From positions 1-38,095 of the forward strand of contig JADFDC010000021.1 in the NCBI GenBank assembly GCA_018263115.1: a stretch of DNA of 38,095 nt. Direction: 5' to 3'. Below the pieces are notes generated by a model that was not told the origin of the DNA, did no database searches, and was given only the letters and a program-made list of their open reading frames with translations. Both the position numbers and the translations under genes were made by a program. Of the stretch, positions 24,415 through 33,262 are shown in pieces; the stretch's first letter is position 1; every line of letters begins with the position of its first letter. The DNA comes from Thiobacillus sp. (GTDB lineage: Bacteria; Pseudomonadota; Gammaproteobacteria; Burkholderiales; Thiobacillaceae).

Positions 24415-24951
24415 ATGGCCAAGCGCACCTATCCACTCTCAAAGGTTTATGGCCTATTGGAACCTGGGCCTGTCGTGCTGATTACGACAGCACACAAGGG
24501 TCAGACGGACATCATGACGCAGTCGTGGCATACGATGATGGAATTCGATCCTCCACTAGTGGGGTGTGTTATCAGTGGTATCAATCATTCGTTTGACCTG
24601 CTTAAAGCCAGCCGTGAATGCGTGATCAACATTCCAACACTTGACATCGCAGATAAAGTAGTGGGGTGTGGTAACACCTCCGGCCGCAAGATCGACAAGT
24701 TCAAACGCTTTAGCCTCACTCCCTCACCCGCTGCCCTGGTCCAGGCGCCGCTGATTAAGGAATGCTATGCGAGCCTGGAATGTGTCGTCGCCGACACTCG
24801 CATGGTCAACAAGTACAATTTCTTCGTGCTGGAAGTCGTCAAGGCCTGGATTGATCCTGCGATGAAAAATCCCAATACCCTGCATCATTTTGGAAAGGGG
24901 AACTTCATGATTGCAGGCGAAACCATCAGGCTGGCTTCGCGAATGAAATGA
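24415..24951 (+). CDS. Flavin reductase-like domain protein
   Basis: 178 aa. FMN-binding split-barrel protein of the DIM6/NTAB type: GPVVLITTAHKGQTDIMTQS, FDPPLVGCVISGINHSFDLL, CVINIPT and the final HHFGKGNFMIAGETI. AAGGAGACGG lies before the ATG. It would bind FMN and transfer electrons, for example to a flavin-dependent monooxygenase; the partner is unknown. Cotranscribed with the preceding unknown gene. Confidence 0.88.
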   Translation: MAKRTYPLSKVYGLLEPGPVVLITTAHKGQTDIMTQSWHTMMEFDPPLVGCVISGINHSFDLLKASRECVINIPTLDIADKVVGCGNTSGRKIDKFKRFSLTPSPAALVQAPLIKECYASLECVVADTRMVNKYNFFVLEVVKAWIDPAMKNPNTLHHFGKGNFMIAGETIRLASRMK

Positions 24952-25006
24952 GTCCAGCGCGCACCAACAAGGGTAGAATTCAGCCTACTCTTGAATCAGG
25001 ATTTTC

Positions 25007-25558
25007 TTGGAAGCGCTTTTCTTCTCCACGCTGATCGTCACCCTGGCAGAAATGGGTGACAAGACTCAGTTGCTCTCATTTGTTCTCGCCGCAAAACTCA
25101 AACGCAGAACACCCATCATTCTTGGCATTCTTGTGGCGACTCTGGCCAATCATTTTCTTGCCGCCCACGCTGGAGCCTGGCTGGCCAGCCTTGTCTCGCC
25201 AAACACTCTGAAATGGATAATTGCGCTGTCTTTCTTTGTCTTTGGCATCTGGGCACTAAAACCGGACACGCTGGATGAAAACAAATCCTTGCCTGATTCC
25301 AGCATATTCCTGACGACGCTGATCGCATTTTTCATGGTGGAAATGGGCGACAAGACCCAGCTTGCCACCGTTGCCCTGGCTGCCCAATACGATTCTCTGA
25401 CGGCCGTTGTGGCTGGCACTACTCTTGGCATGATGCTTGCGAACATTCCGGCCGTGTGGCTGGGTGAAGTTCTAGCGCAGCGCATCAACATGAAGGTCAT
25501 GCGCCGGGTTGCCGCAGGTTTGTTTGTCCTGATGGGAATGCTGGCGCTGCTGAGCTGA
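25007..25558 (+). CDS. UPF0016/GDT1 (TMEM165-like) cation transporter, probably Mn2+ or Ca2+ exporter
   Basis: 183 aa with six predicted helices in two repeats, each with the diagnostic ExGD[KR]T motif: AEMGDKTQL (first) and VEMGDKTQL (second). These acidic motifs line the ion path. The start codon is TTG, with AGG 6-7 nt before it, giving MEALFFSTL, as expected for the family. Bacterial relatives export manganese. The upstream gap is only 55 nt. Confidence 0.92.
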   Translation: MEALFFSTLIVTLAEMGDKTQLLSFVLAAKLKRRTPIILGILVATLANHFLAAHAGAWLASLVSPNTLKWIIALSFFVFGIWALKPDTLDENKSLPDSSIFLTTLIAFFMVEMGDKTQLATVALAAQYDSLTAVVAGTTLGMMLANIPAVWLGEVLAQRINMKVMRRVAAGLFVLMGMLALLS

Positions 25559-25604
25559 GCCCCGCCTTAAATAAATTCAGGCCCACTGGAATCATCTATC
25601 AGGA

Positions 25605-26450
25605 ATGTTGAAACTGAATATGTCAAAGTCACGTCCATTTCGATGGGCAACCGCCATGCTCATCAGTCTTGCCGGGCAGGCGGCATTTGCGGGCCATGAG
25701 CTGCTGGATACGCCCTTGAACTGTCTGGGCATCCAACCCTGCACTATCGTTCAGACCAGTGATGACGTTCGCGAAAAACCGGATGTCCTGTGCAGGCCGG
25801 CCGCCCCGTTCGAAAATGGAAACCGGCTTTCCGCGGGGAAAGCAGCCGAGCAGGTTCTGGAAAAGATCTACGCCATTCCGGCATCGGAAAAGAAATTCAT
25901 TCTGGGCAAACTCGGCAACGCCAAGGGCTTTGCCATTTTCCCGGATGTCAGGAAGGATGGGGTCATGGCCGCCACGGTTTATGGCAAGGGAATCATTCTG
26001 TATCGGGATGAAAAGGCTGAATGGAGCCCTCCGATCCTGCTGACGATGCAGGGCCAGAGCCTTGGTCCGCAGGTATGCGCGCAATGCAGCAGAATCGTCT
26101 TCATTTTCGATACGGCCGGGGGGGTCAGGGACTTTCTGACCGGCCATCACCATTTTGTGACCAGCTCTGTTGGCACTTCGATCGAGCATGTCGATCATCC
26201 GCAACCGGGCGAGCCGTTGAACATCACCATTTACACCATTTATGACGGCATGGCCATCGGTCAATCGCTTGACAACTATGCCATCCACATCGATGACGAA
26301 GCCAATGCCGCGCTCTACGGCATCGAGATCAAGCCTGGCTGCATTGTCGAGGGTGTACGAATCGGCCCCAGGCCGCCCTGGTTCCAGCAATTCTACGAAC
26401 GCATGATGCTGCCGCCGGGGCAGCCGCACGGCACAACGCAAATCAAATAA
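25605..26450 (+). CDS. Exported SYLF (Ysc84-like lipid-binding) domain protein
   Basis: 281 aa (276 from the in-frame ATG at 25620, which places the basic signal peptide first; AGGAA lies upstream at 25601). The SYLF domain reads GKLGNAKGFAIFPDVRKDGV, then YGKGIILY and WSPPILLTMQGQSL. Eukaryotic SYLF domains bind phosphoinositides; bacterial ones are exported and of unknown role. Unusual Cys pairs occur (CLGIQPC and CAQC). It is the last gene of a run with the flavin reductase and UPF0016 genes. Confidence 0.85.
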   Translation: MLKLNMSKSRPFRWATAMLISLAGQAAFAGHELLDTPLNCLGIQPCTIVQTSDDVREKPDVLCRPAAPFENGNRLSAGKAAEQVLEKIYAIPASEKKFILGKLGNAKGFAIFPDVRKDGVMAATVYGKGIILYRDEKAEWSPPILLTMQGQSLGPQVCAQCSRIVFIFDTAGGVRDFLTGHHHFVTSSVGTSIEHVDHPQPGEPLNITIYTIYDGMAIGQSLDNYAIHIDDEANAALYGIEIKPGCIVEGVRIGPRPPWFQQFYERMMLPPGQPHGTTQIK

Positions 26451-26474
26451 AAAAACCGGGCATTTTTTGCCCGG
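26449..26474 (-). terminator. Intrinsic terminator of the 26.5-26.8 kb minus-strand gene
   Basis: 7-bp stem CCGGGCA/TGCCCGG (26456-26462/26468-26474) with loop TTTTT. Read on the minus strand it is followed by a run of Ts. Confidence 0.8.
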
Positions 26475-26519
26475 CCAAAAAGGAGAGTTCACCTTGGGAT
26501 CAAGGATCCCGTCACGGTC

Positions 26520-26810
26520 TTAACGACGGCCGCCGCCTCCACGCTGGGTCTGGACGCGATCACCCATACCACGTGAAGTAACGGTATCCGTATCCAAGTA
26601 ACGGTTGACGGTATCCGCCCCCGCGCCCTTCGATACGAAGTCACGCCATTCATCGCTGCTCAAATTGTCTTCGATTCGGGCATTGTGAATGTCATTCGGC
26701 ATATTGGCCCAGCCCGCGCCATGGACGCTGTTGTGGTCCGCCATCGCAGCACCGGAAAGGAGAGTGGTTGCGACTGCGCCTGCCATGATGGATAGAGAAA
26801 AGAATTTCAT
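26520..26810 (-). CDS. Small exported hypothetical protein
   Basis: 96 aa, signal peptide MKFFSLSIMAGAVATTLLSG, cleavage after AMA. The mature part is hydrophilic with NMPNDIHNARIEDNLSSDEW and a Gly/Arg-rich tail ending RGGGGRR. No motif recognised. The ribosome-binding site AGGAG is clear and a terminator follows, so it is a genuine single gene. The tail resembles nucleic-acid- or polyanion-binding peptides, but this is only an impression. Confidence 0.7.
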   Translation of the reverse strand: MKFFSLSIMAGAVATTLLSGAAMADHNSVHGAGWANMPNDIHNARIEDNLSSDEWRDFVSKGAGADTVNRYLDTDTVTSRGMGDRVQTQRGGGGRR

Positions 26811-27059
26811 AATTGACTCCTGTGTCTGTTTGGAAAGCCGACATACATTTCACTGCAATCGGTACATTCATACTAAGAATGTGCTGTATCCCTTATTTAT
26901 CCTGAGCCGTGAAAATGGTTACAAAATGTATCCATATGTAACGAGAGCATGACTTGCGTTGATTAATATCAATGCAAGGTTGCTGACGACCTGCCTGTGT
27001 GCAGGCTCAAAAGTTCGGGGTAGGATATTCGTTCATAAAAACACTGCGAGGAGACAACT

Positions 27060-28430
27060 ATGTCTGACACCAAAATCCTGCTGGAAGAAAAAGACATTCC
27101 CACCCACTGGTACAACGTGGTGGCGGACATGCCCAACCGCCCGGCTCCGCCGCTGGGCCCGGACGGCAAACCCATCGGTCCCGAGGCGCTGACCGCCATT
27201 TTCCCCATGGCACTGATCGAACAGGAGGTTTCGGCCGAACGCTGGATACCGATTCCGGAAGAAGTGCGCGAGGCCTACCGCATGTGGCGGCCATCGCCCA
27301 TGTTCCGCGCCCATCGGCTGGAGCAGGCATTGGGCACGCCGGCGAAGATCTACTACAAATACGAGGGCGTCTCGCCCGCCGGCTCGCACAAACCCAACAC
27401 TGCCCTGCCGCAGGCCTGGTACAACAAGCAGGCCGGCATCAAGCGCCTGTCTACCGAAACCGGCGCGGGCCAGTGGGGTTCGTCGCTGGCGCTGGTCGGC
27501 CAGATGTTCGGCATCGAGGTGCGGGTATACATGGTCAAGGTTTCCTACCAGCAGAAACCTTTCCGCCGCTCGATGATGCAGACCTGGGGCGCCGAGGTGT
27601 TCGCCTCACCCACCAGCATGACCGAATCCGGCCGCAGGATTCTTGCCGAACACCCGGACTCACCCGGCAGCCTGGGCATTGCCATTTCCGAGGCAGTGGA
27701 AGAGGCAGCCTCCCGCCCCGATACCAATTATTCGCTGGGATCAGTGCTAAACCACGTGTGCCTGCATCAGACGGTTATAGGTCTGGAAGCCAAAAAACAG
27801 TTCGAGAAAATCGGTGAATATCCCGACATGGTGTTTGCCTGCTGCGGCGGCGGCTCCAATTTCGCCGGCACGGCTTTCCCCTTTCTGGCCGACAAGGCCG
27901 CAGGAGACCCCAAGGCGAAAAACCTGCGGCTGGTTGCGGCCGAGCCCACTTCCTGCCCGACGCTGACCAAGGGCCATTACGCCTATGATTTTGGCGACGC
28001 CGTCGGCCTCACGCCGCTGATGCTGATGTACACGCTGGGCCACGATTTCGTTCCGCCCGGCATCCATGCCGGCGGTCTGCGCTATCACGGCGATTCGCCG
28101 CTGGTGTCGCAGTTGTATCACGAGAAATTGATCGAGGCCGTCGCGGTGCCGCAACTGGCGACCTTTGAAGCCGGCGTGCAGTTTGCCCGCACCGAAGGCA
28201 TCATCCCCGCGCCGCAAGATGACAACGCCATCCGCGCCTGCATCGACGAAGCGCTTCAATGCAAGCAGACAGGCGAAGCGAAAGTACTGTTCTTCAACCT
28301 GTCCGGTCACGGCCATTTCGACATGGCGTCCTACGACAAGTACTTCGCCGGCGAACTGGAAGATTTCGCCTATCCCGAGGAAGCCATCCAGGCAGCCCTG
28401 GATCATCTGCCCAAGATGGCGACCGCCTAA
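27060..28430 (+). CDS. trpB2: Tryptophan synthase beta chain-like protein, TrpB2 type
   Basis: 456 aa, longer than TrpB1 (about 400), as in the TrpB2 class. The PLP lysine is in [16 protein letters not shown] (Lys111). The phosphate-binding loop is [12 protein letters not shown] and the C-terminal domain carries [20 protein letters not shown]. TrpB2 condenses indole and serine and usually works without TrpA; no trpA is adjacent. GAGGAGACAAC lies before the ATG. It is convergent, with a 4-nt overlap, with the next methyltransferase gene. Confidence 0.93.
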   Translation: MSDTKILLEEKDIPTHWYNVVADMPNRPAPPLGPDGKPIGPEALTAIFPMALIEQEVSAERWIPIPEEVREAYRMWRPSPMFRAHRLEQALGTPAKIYYKYEGVSPAGSHKPNTALPQAWYNKQAGIKRLSTETGAGQWGSSLALVGQMFGIEVRVYMVKVSYQQKPFRRSMMQTWGAEVFASPTSMTESGRRILAEHPDSPGSLGIAISEAVEEAASRPDTNYSLGSVLNHVCLHQTVIGLEAKKQFEKIGEYPDMVFACCGGGSNFAGTAFPFLADKAAGDPKAKNLRLVAAEPTSCPTLTKGHYAYDFGDAVGLTPLMLMYTLGHDFVPPGIHAGGLRYHGDSPLVSQLYHEKLIEAVAVPQLATFEAGVQFARTEGIIPAPQDDNAIRACIDEALQCKQTGEAKVLFFNLSGHGHFDMASYDKYFAGELEDFAYPEEAIQAALDHLPKMATA

Positions 28431-29296
28431 TAAATAAAGCGCGGCGCGAGTTCTTCCAGATTCAGCGCCTGCAATATTTGCCCCGCCCGCTCGCGCGCAT
28501 TGCCCCGTGGCGCGACTGTGTGGCTGGCAATGATCAGTTCGTTCTTCATCGAATGTTCCCAACCGACCAGTTCGGTCACGGTCATCTGATATCCGTGCGA
28601 CTCCAGCAGCAGGCAGCGCAACACATTGGTGAGGTGACTGCCGAATTCGCGGCTATGAATGGGATGCCGCCAGATTTCCGACAGCGGTGTCTTGCCGAAT
28701 GATTCGTTCTTGCGCTTGCGCAATACTGCCGCCACTTCGGCCTGGCAACAGGGCACCAGAACAATATGCCGGGCGTGTTTGGCCAGTGCAAATCTGATCG
28801 CATCGTCCGTTGCCGTATTGCAGGCATGCAACGCAGTCACAATATCAATGCGTTCGGGCAGGTCTTTGGACTGGATAGAATCCTCCACCGTCAGGTTAAG
28901 AAACCGCATCCGCTCGAACCCTAATCTTGCCGCAAGCGCGCGCGACTTCTCCACCAGTTCCTGTCGGGTTTCGATGCCATAAAGCTGGCCTGCCGATTTA
29001 TCCTTCAGGAACAAGTCATAGAGAGTGAAGCCGAGATAGGATTTACCCGCCCCGTGGTCGGCAATAGTCAGACTCTCCTGCCGTTCCAGTACTTCCTTCA
29101 GCAGCGGCTCGATGAAGTTGTAAAGGTGATAAACCTGCTTGAGCTTGCGCCGGCTGTCCTGGTTGAGCTTGCCATCGCGCGTCAGGATATGCAGTCCCTT
29201 CAGCAGTTCGACCGACTGTCCCGGACGAATATCATCGGTCAGCGCATTTGGCTGAGCTTTTATTGGCAGCAGACTTGACTTGATGTTTCGTGGCAT
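28427..29296 (-). CDS. SAM-dependent methyltransferase (Methyltransf_32/GSTCD-like)
   Basis: 289 aa. Motif I is [13 protein letters not shown] and the family-specific block is [19 protein letters not shown], followed by [11 protein letters not shown], all typical of PF13679-like methyltransferases. An N-terminal helical region ([20 protein letters not shown]) precedes the Rossmann domain. RNA methylation is plausible; the substrate is unknown. The stop overlaps the trpB2 stop. Confidence 0.82.
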   Translation of the reverse strand: MPRNIKSSLLPIKAQPNALTDDIRPGQSVELLKGLHILTRDGKLNQDSRRKLKQVYHLYNFIEPLLKEVLERQESLTIADHGAGKSYLGFTLYDLFLKDKSAGQLYGIETRQELVEKSRALAARLGFERMRFLNLTVEDSIQSKDLPERIDIVTALHACNTATDDAIRFALAKHARHIVLVPCCQAEVAAVLRKRKNESFGKTPLSEIWRHPIHSREFGSHLTNVLRCLLLESHGYQMTVTELVGWEHSMKNELIIASHTVAPRGNARERAGQILQALNLEELAPRFIY

Positions 29297-29392
29297 GGTC
29301 TTCCTGATGAATTTCCTGAATACGCTATTTTCGTATCAATCCGATACAAGGCAAAATGCATGCTGCCCAATCACTCTACACGGAAGTAACTG

Positions 29393-29827
29393 TTGAACGA
29401 TAAGTCGCAACCGCCTCACCCGCCCATCCCCGCCACGCCGGAAGGCGAATCCTGCCCGGTCACTCCCTGGTGGCGCAACTGGAAAATCATGGTGCCGCTT
29501 TGGCTTGGAATCGGCGCACTTGTATGGCTCGGCTTGTACTTGAATGTGGACAAAAGCGTCATCGCGGGCAGCGTGGTGGTAATCGGTATCCTGTCCAATG
29601 CCTTTGCCTGGCTGGTGGGCATGGTTGCGCTTGTTCCCATCATCGGACCACTGATCGTGAAAATCCTGTCAATCGGCTTCATCTGGCTGCTGAATGCGGT
29701 GGGCTATCTGGTCGCCTTCGTCGCCATTAGAAGAGGTTATTCCAAGGACGTCATCACCTATCGCGGCCTGACCATCGCACTGATTGTCGGCATCGTCATC
29801 GGCTTCATCATCGGCAAGGTGATATAA
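29393..29827 (+). CDS. Small hydrophobic membrane protein of unknown function
   Basis: 144 aa. It begins at a TTG (MNDKSQPPHPP) because no in-frame ATG precedes the first helix; GGAAG lies upstream. The N-terminus is Pro-rich and cytosolic, then three or four membrane helices follow with PIIGPLIVKILSIGFIWLLN and a Gly/Ile-rich last helix. No motif recognised. Single gene. Confidence 0.7.
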   Translation: MNDKSQPPHPPIPATPEGESCPVTPWWRNWKIMVPLWLGIGALVWLGLYLNVDKSVIAGSVVVIGILSNAFAWLVGMVALVPIIGPLIVKILSIGFIWLLNAVGYLVAFVAIRRGYSKDVITYRGLTIALIVGIVIGFIIGKVI

Positions 29828-29975
29828 GCATCTTCCAATATTCGGGCATTAAAAATACTTGAGACCAACCAGGTTGTTTTGAATGGAATAACCCGCGTGA
29901 TATTTACTATCCTTGCGTTGAACAAAAAGCCGCCCAAGCGGACCAAGTAACAACAAAAGGATGGAGACAAGAAGC

Positions 29976-31232
29976 ATGACATGCCGCATAGTGGTGAAGG
30001 CCCTGTTTGCCATGGCCTGCATGATGGCACTGGCATCTGCCAAGGCAGAGACACAATGGGGAATGAATGACGTAACGCTCATCTATCCGCTTCCCTACTA
30101 CCCTCAGGAAACCAGCCAACTCGTTTCACCACAGCTTTCAGGCGCAGGTGGAGCGCTTCTCCCGGAGAAGCATTTCCTGAAACTTCCCGCCATCAATCAG
30201 GGCGAAGCCAAACACATTACCTACCAGAATCTGCGTGTCGTCGCTGTCCGCATCGACCCATGCTTCCTGTTCAATGGGGAATGTCTGCATCAGGTGAGGC
30301 TGGTCTGGCAACCGCTCGGAAAATCTTCCTATGGTTCCTCCACGCGCTTTGGCCTCCTGGAAGCCAAGGATGCAGCCGTGCACAGCCTGCACACACTGGA
30401 TGCGGCGGCGTTCAATGCCCTGCTTGAAGATTATTCCACGTTGCGGGAAAACGAAGGCATGGACTTGTCGGACGAGCCTTTGCAGGTTCATCCCGCACTG
30501 TCCGAACAGGGCCTGGGTGGAAGTTTCGCGCAAGGGCTCAGGGAACTGCTGACAAAACACATTGGCGAGCGCAACCTGTGGCGGGTCACTGCCATGAGCA
30601 CCTTCGTCGGTGGCGACCAGTGGACGTTCCAGGGATTCAACATCCGGGAAGATGGCACGCAAGACATCGTAATCCCTCGCACTCATGGCGCCAGTCAACA
30701 GCGGTTTTCCACTTCTTCACTGACACAGAGCGATTTCAGCAACGGTCAGCTCACGCCCGTTCCACTGGGAAACGACAACCTGCAGGCTTTGCTGAGGAAC
30801 TCAAGAGCCCTTCAATCGCAAAGCTCGCCGCTTCTGAGGGAGCTTGCCACTTCAGTTGCGAGGATTGAGAACCCAAACATCCACACGCCGGAAACCATGG
30901 ATTGCGTCAGCTGCCATACAGCACAAGCTGCGGGATCAGTTCTGTTCAGCCGCGTGCCTTCACTGAAAAATGACCCTCAGCATATCGAGGAAGCTTTCAG
31001 CAGTTCGTCTCCTCTGCTTAACCTGAGTACTCGTCAGGGCAGTACGCAAATCCTGCGTGCACTGGGCTATTTCGAACGCTATTTGATTCTGAGCCGCCGG
31101 GTCATCAATGAAACCGCGCGCGTGGTTGAGCGTTTGAACGCTAGTGCCACAAATGAAAAAAACCCCGGCATGGCCGGGGCGAAGTCGCGAAAGGAGGTTG
31201 TCGCGAACGCTTTCTCTATTTCTCCACAATAA
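29976..31232 (+). CDS. Exported protein with one C-type heme motif
   Basis: 418 aa from the ATG at 29976, with GGAG 9 nt upstream (an ATG at 29961 is also possible). Signal peptide MTCRIVVKALFAMACMMALA, then a large domain without a known motif (Cys96 and Cys103 may pair), and one heme-binding CVSCH (Cys310, Cys313, His314) in the context TPETMDCVSCHTAQ. Probably a periplasmic redox enzyme or sensor of an unnamed family. The last ~25 codons contain the porin gene's terminator hairpin in opposite orientation. Confidence 0.7.
   Translation: MTCRIVVKALFAMACMMALASAKAETQWGMNDVTLIYPLPYYPQETSQLVSPQLSGAGGALLPEKHFLKLPAINQGEAKHITYQNLRVVAVRIDPCFLFNGECLHQVRLVWQPLGKSSYGSSTRFGLLEAKDAAVHSLHTLDAAAFNALLEDYSTLRENEGMDLSDEPLQVHPALSEQGLGGSFAQGLRELLTKHIGERNLWRVTAMSTFVGGDQWTFQGFNIREDGTQDIVIPRTHGASQQRFSTSSLTQSDFSNGQLTPVPLGNDNLQALLRNSRALQSQSSPLLRELATSVARIENPNIHTPETMDCVSCHTAQAAGSVLFSRVPSLKNDPQHIEEAFSSSSPLLNLSTRQGSTQILRALGYFERYLILSRRVINETARVVERLNASATNEKNPGMAGAKSRKEVVANAFSISPQ
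31156..31179 (-). terminator. Porin terminator lying inside the opposite-strand CDS
   Basis: 7-bp stem CCCCGGC/GCCGGGG (31163-31169/31173-31179), loop ATG. Read on the minus strand it is followed by seven Ts (plus-strand As 31156-31162), 63 nt after the porin stop. Confidence 0.8.
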
Positions 31233-31241
31233 GCTGATTGC

Positions 31242-32543
31242 CTAGAAGAACCACGTCAGCTGCAAACTGATCCTGTCGCCAAGATTGTTGGCGATGGCCA
31301 GCGCGTTATCCCGCGCGGCGCCCGCTGCAATCGCAGCAGGATTAACCACCTCCAGGTCGCGCCATTCGTAGTTCAACGTCAGCCGGGTATTCTTGTAGAA
31401 AAACCATTGCAGACCCAGTGTCGTGCTGGAAAACTCGCGTTCATTCAGCGCGTATTTCGTCATGCGGTTGTACTGGTCATAGCGCAGATCGATCTCCCAG
31501 TCTTTCAGGAATCGCCAGCCACCTTCGAGATACCAGCCATTGGCTTCTTCAGTGACACCAACCTGTGTGGGCTGGCCAACAAAGGGGGGATTGGGTCCTG
31601 CCACGATCATGCCTTCGCCCTGCATGTATTCGCCGGATACACGGTATGGCCCTTTCAGGAACTTGAAACCCACACCTTCACGAATGCGATCGTAATCGGT
31701 GTTGCCAAATTCGCGCTCGCCATTCTGGTGCCAGGCATAGACCGAGACATCCTCGCGGTTGGGCCCCTTGCTCTTGTTGAATACATAAGAAACCTGCAAA
31801 CGGCCGGTGATATCGAGATTACCGTCGTCATCACCCATTTCCTCGATCTCGTTGCCGTTGGAAACCATCAGGGCATAGGAAAATTCCCACTGATCCTTGT
31901 TGAACCAGTCATACACCTGCATGCCCCAGTCGCGAAAACCCGAGCCGCCACTGACGACGCTGGCGCTGGCCGTCCCCGTTCCGCTCACCGCAGTGGTAGA
32001 GCGTACTGGCTGTTCTATCAGCAAAGAGGTGGATGCGTTACTGAAATACACATAAGGATAGGACGTATGCACCGCCACCAGCGCTTCCTCGCCAGTCGGT
32101 ACCTTGAAAAGCCCCGCACGAATTCGCGCACCTGGAATGTAATGGAATGATATCGAGGCATCCGTCATCATCACATCGCGCTGTGCCGTAATGGCGTTGC
32201 GCCCAGCTTCCGCCAGCAGGAAATAATTGATCTTGCCGGGGATGATGTTTCCGCGCATTCCAATCCTTGCACGGTTGAACTGAAAACGATCCGTATCGTT
32301 CTTGTCGACATCTGGACCCACCAGATTGGGGACGATGAATTTTCCGTTATGAATGGCTGCGCCACCCGCCAGGCCCGCTATCGAGTCAGCATAGATATAG
32401 GTGTAAGTCGGCTGCAAGAATCCAAACGGCTTGAAATAACCGGAGTCTGGCGCCTCGCTCCCCTGAACTTGCAGCCAGTTGGTGGCATGCGCTGGCAGTG
32501 GCAGGCACGCTGCCAGCGCAGCAAGCAATAACTTGATATTCAT
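31242..32543 (-). CDS. Outer-membrane porin, OprO/OprP-like (phosphate-selective family)
   Basis: 433 aa. AAGGGGGG precedes the ATG at 32543, which begins the signal peptide MNIKLLLAALAACLPLPAHA. The body is barrel-like with FQFNRARIGMRGNIIPGKIN, a typical OprP/OprO N-terminal block, and many alternating strands such as VGFKFLKGPYRVSGEYMQ, ending ISLQLTWFF, the C-terminal Phe signal for BAM. It probably admits anions. It is the second gene after the periplasmic DsrE-like gene, with a terminator-like hairpin between them. Confidence 0.88.
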   Translation of the reverse strand: MNIKLLLAALAACLPLPAHATNWLQVQGSEAPDSGYFKPFGFLQPTYTYIYADSIAGLAGGAAIHNGKFIVPNLVGPDVDKNDTDRFQFNRARIGMRGNIIPGKINYFLLAEAGRNAITAQRDVMMTDASISFHYIPGARIRAGLFKVPTGEEALVAVHTSYPYVYFSNASTSLLIEQPVRSTTAVSGTGTASASVVSGGSGFRDWGMQVYDWFNKDQWEFSYALMVSNGNEIEEMGDDDGNLDITGRLQVSYVFNKSKGPNREDVSVYAWHQNGEREFGNTDYDRIREGVGFKFLKGPYRVSGEYMQGEGMIVAGPNPPFVGQPTQVGVTEEANGWYLEGGWRFLKDWEIDLRYDQYNRMTKYALNEREFSSTTLGLQWFFYKNTRLTLNYEWRDLEVVNPAAIAAGAARDNALAIANNLGDRISLQLTWFF

Positions 32544-32575
32544 GTATCCCCCCTTTTGATATTTGCTCTTTGGAT

Positions 32576-32601
32576 AAAAAGCTCCGGCTCTTTGGCCGGA
32601 G
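32576..32601 (-). terminator. Intrinsic terminator or attenuator between the DsrE-like gene and the porin
   Basis: 7-bp stem CTCCGGC/GCCGGAG (32582-32588/32595-32601), loop TCTTTG. On the minus strand it is followed by C then five Ts. It ends about 33 nt before the porin start, leaving no room for a separate promoter, so read-through would be needed to express the porin. Confidence 0.75.
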
Positions 32602-32635
32602 GTCCGCAATGAGACGACTCGTCAAATATTTGTAC

Positions 32636-33091
32636 TCAAGGCTTTAAGTAAACAAATCCCTCTCTCGCCTGTAGTTTGCCGATTTCGGCCACACCTGATG
32701 GCACGACTGTGCCCTCCAGAATCACCGCATCGTCAGTCAGATTTCTTCCCTTGAGCGTATTCCGGCAGACGCGAAAATCCACGCCCTGGCTTTTAAGGCC
32801 TGCAACCTGCCCCTGAAAGGCGCCCTTGTCATCCTTGGCGTCATTGAGCAAGAAATCGATGCCCTTGCCGTGAGTCACCACGACGATTTTTGCGCCAGGA
32901 CTGGCACTCAGGTGGTTTTCGATATTGCGCATGGCGATGCGGGCATTGGAGGCATCATTGATGTGATAGACCACTTTCTCCTGAACCTGCTCGGTCTGGG
33001 CCGCGGCGGCAGTGCCCCCCTTTCCAGGCTTGTCGGACATGGGAACCGCCAGTGCCGCCGCAAGCAAGGCAACCAACATGACTGCGTGCAT
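32636..33091 (-). CDS. Periplasmic DsrE-like protein
   Basis: 151 aa. Short signal peptide (about residues 1-20), then a Gly/Ala/Gln linker and a DsrE-like alpha/beta domain: KVVYHINDASNARIAMRNIE, IVVVTHGKGIDFLL, SQGVDFRVCRNTL (Cys109) and REGFVYLKP at the end. DsrE-family proteins bind or transfer persulfide through a Cys. The domain resembles the periplasmic half of the anti-sigma factor encoded divergently, including position and context of the Cys. The ribosome-binding site AAAGGAGG is strong and an ECF-type promoter lies 60 nt upstream. Confidence 0.85.
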   Translation of the reverse strand: MHAVMLVALLAAALAVPMSDKPGKGGTAAAAQTEQVQEKVVYHINDASNARIAMRNIENHLSASPGAKIVVVTHGKGIDFLLNDAKDDKGAFQGQVAGLKSQGVDFRVCRNTLKGRNLTDDAVILEGTVVPSGVAEIGKLQAREGFVYLKP

Positions 33092-33151
33092 ACTTTCCTC
33101 CTTTAAAAATAATCAGAATTGTGATGACACATCTTTGTGCCATTCCTGAGT

Positions 33152-33178
33152 AAGACGAAATCTGAAAAAATTTATTCC
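33152..33178 (-). promoter_or_regulatory. ECF-type promoter of the DsrE-like gene and porin
   Basis: -35 GGAATAAATT (33178-33169), -10 TTCGTCTT (ending 33152), 15-nt spacer between GGAATA and CGTCTT. Nearly the same as the divergent promoter of the sigma gene. Leader about 54 nt. Consensus match is seen; recognition by the adjacent sigma is inference. Confidence 0.7.
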
Positions 33179-33200
33179 GGAAATTTTTCTGGTTTCCAGT

Positions 33201-33228
33201 GGAATAAATTCATAGCCTGATTCGTCTA
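33201..33228 (+). promoter_or_regulatory. ECF-type autoregulatory promoter of the sigma factor gene
   Basis: -35 GGAATAAATT (33201-33210), -10 TTCGTCTA (33221-33228), 16-nt spacer between GGAATA and CGTCTA. About 28 nt of leader before the TTG start. The two -35 blocks form a perfect 10-bp inverted repeat because the promoters diverge. Confidence 0.7.
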
Positions 33229-33262
33229 GAAGTAACCCAGGCCCCAAATCAAGGAACCCGTT

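Noticed and set aside
24952-25006. Manganese (yybP-ykoY) riboswitch before the UPF0016 gene
   Set aside because: The gap is only 55 nt and shows no suitable hairpins.
29883-29911. GGAATAA before the monoheme protein gene as another ECF promoter
   Set aside because: No CGTCT at the required distance.
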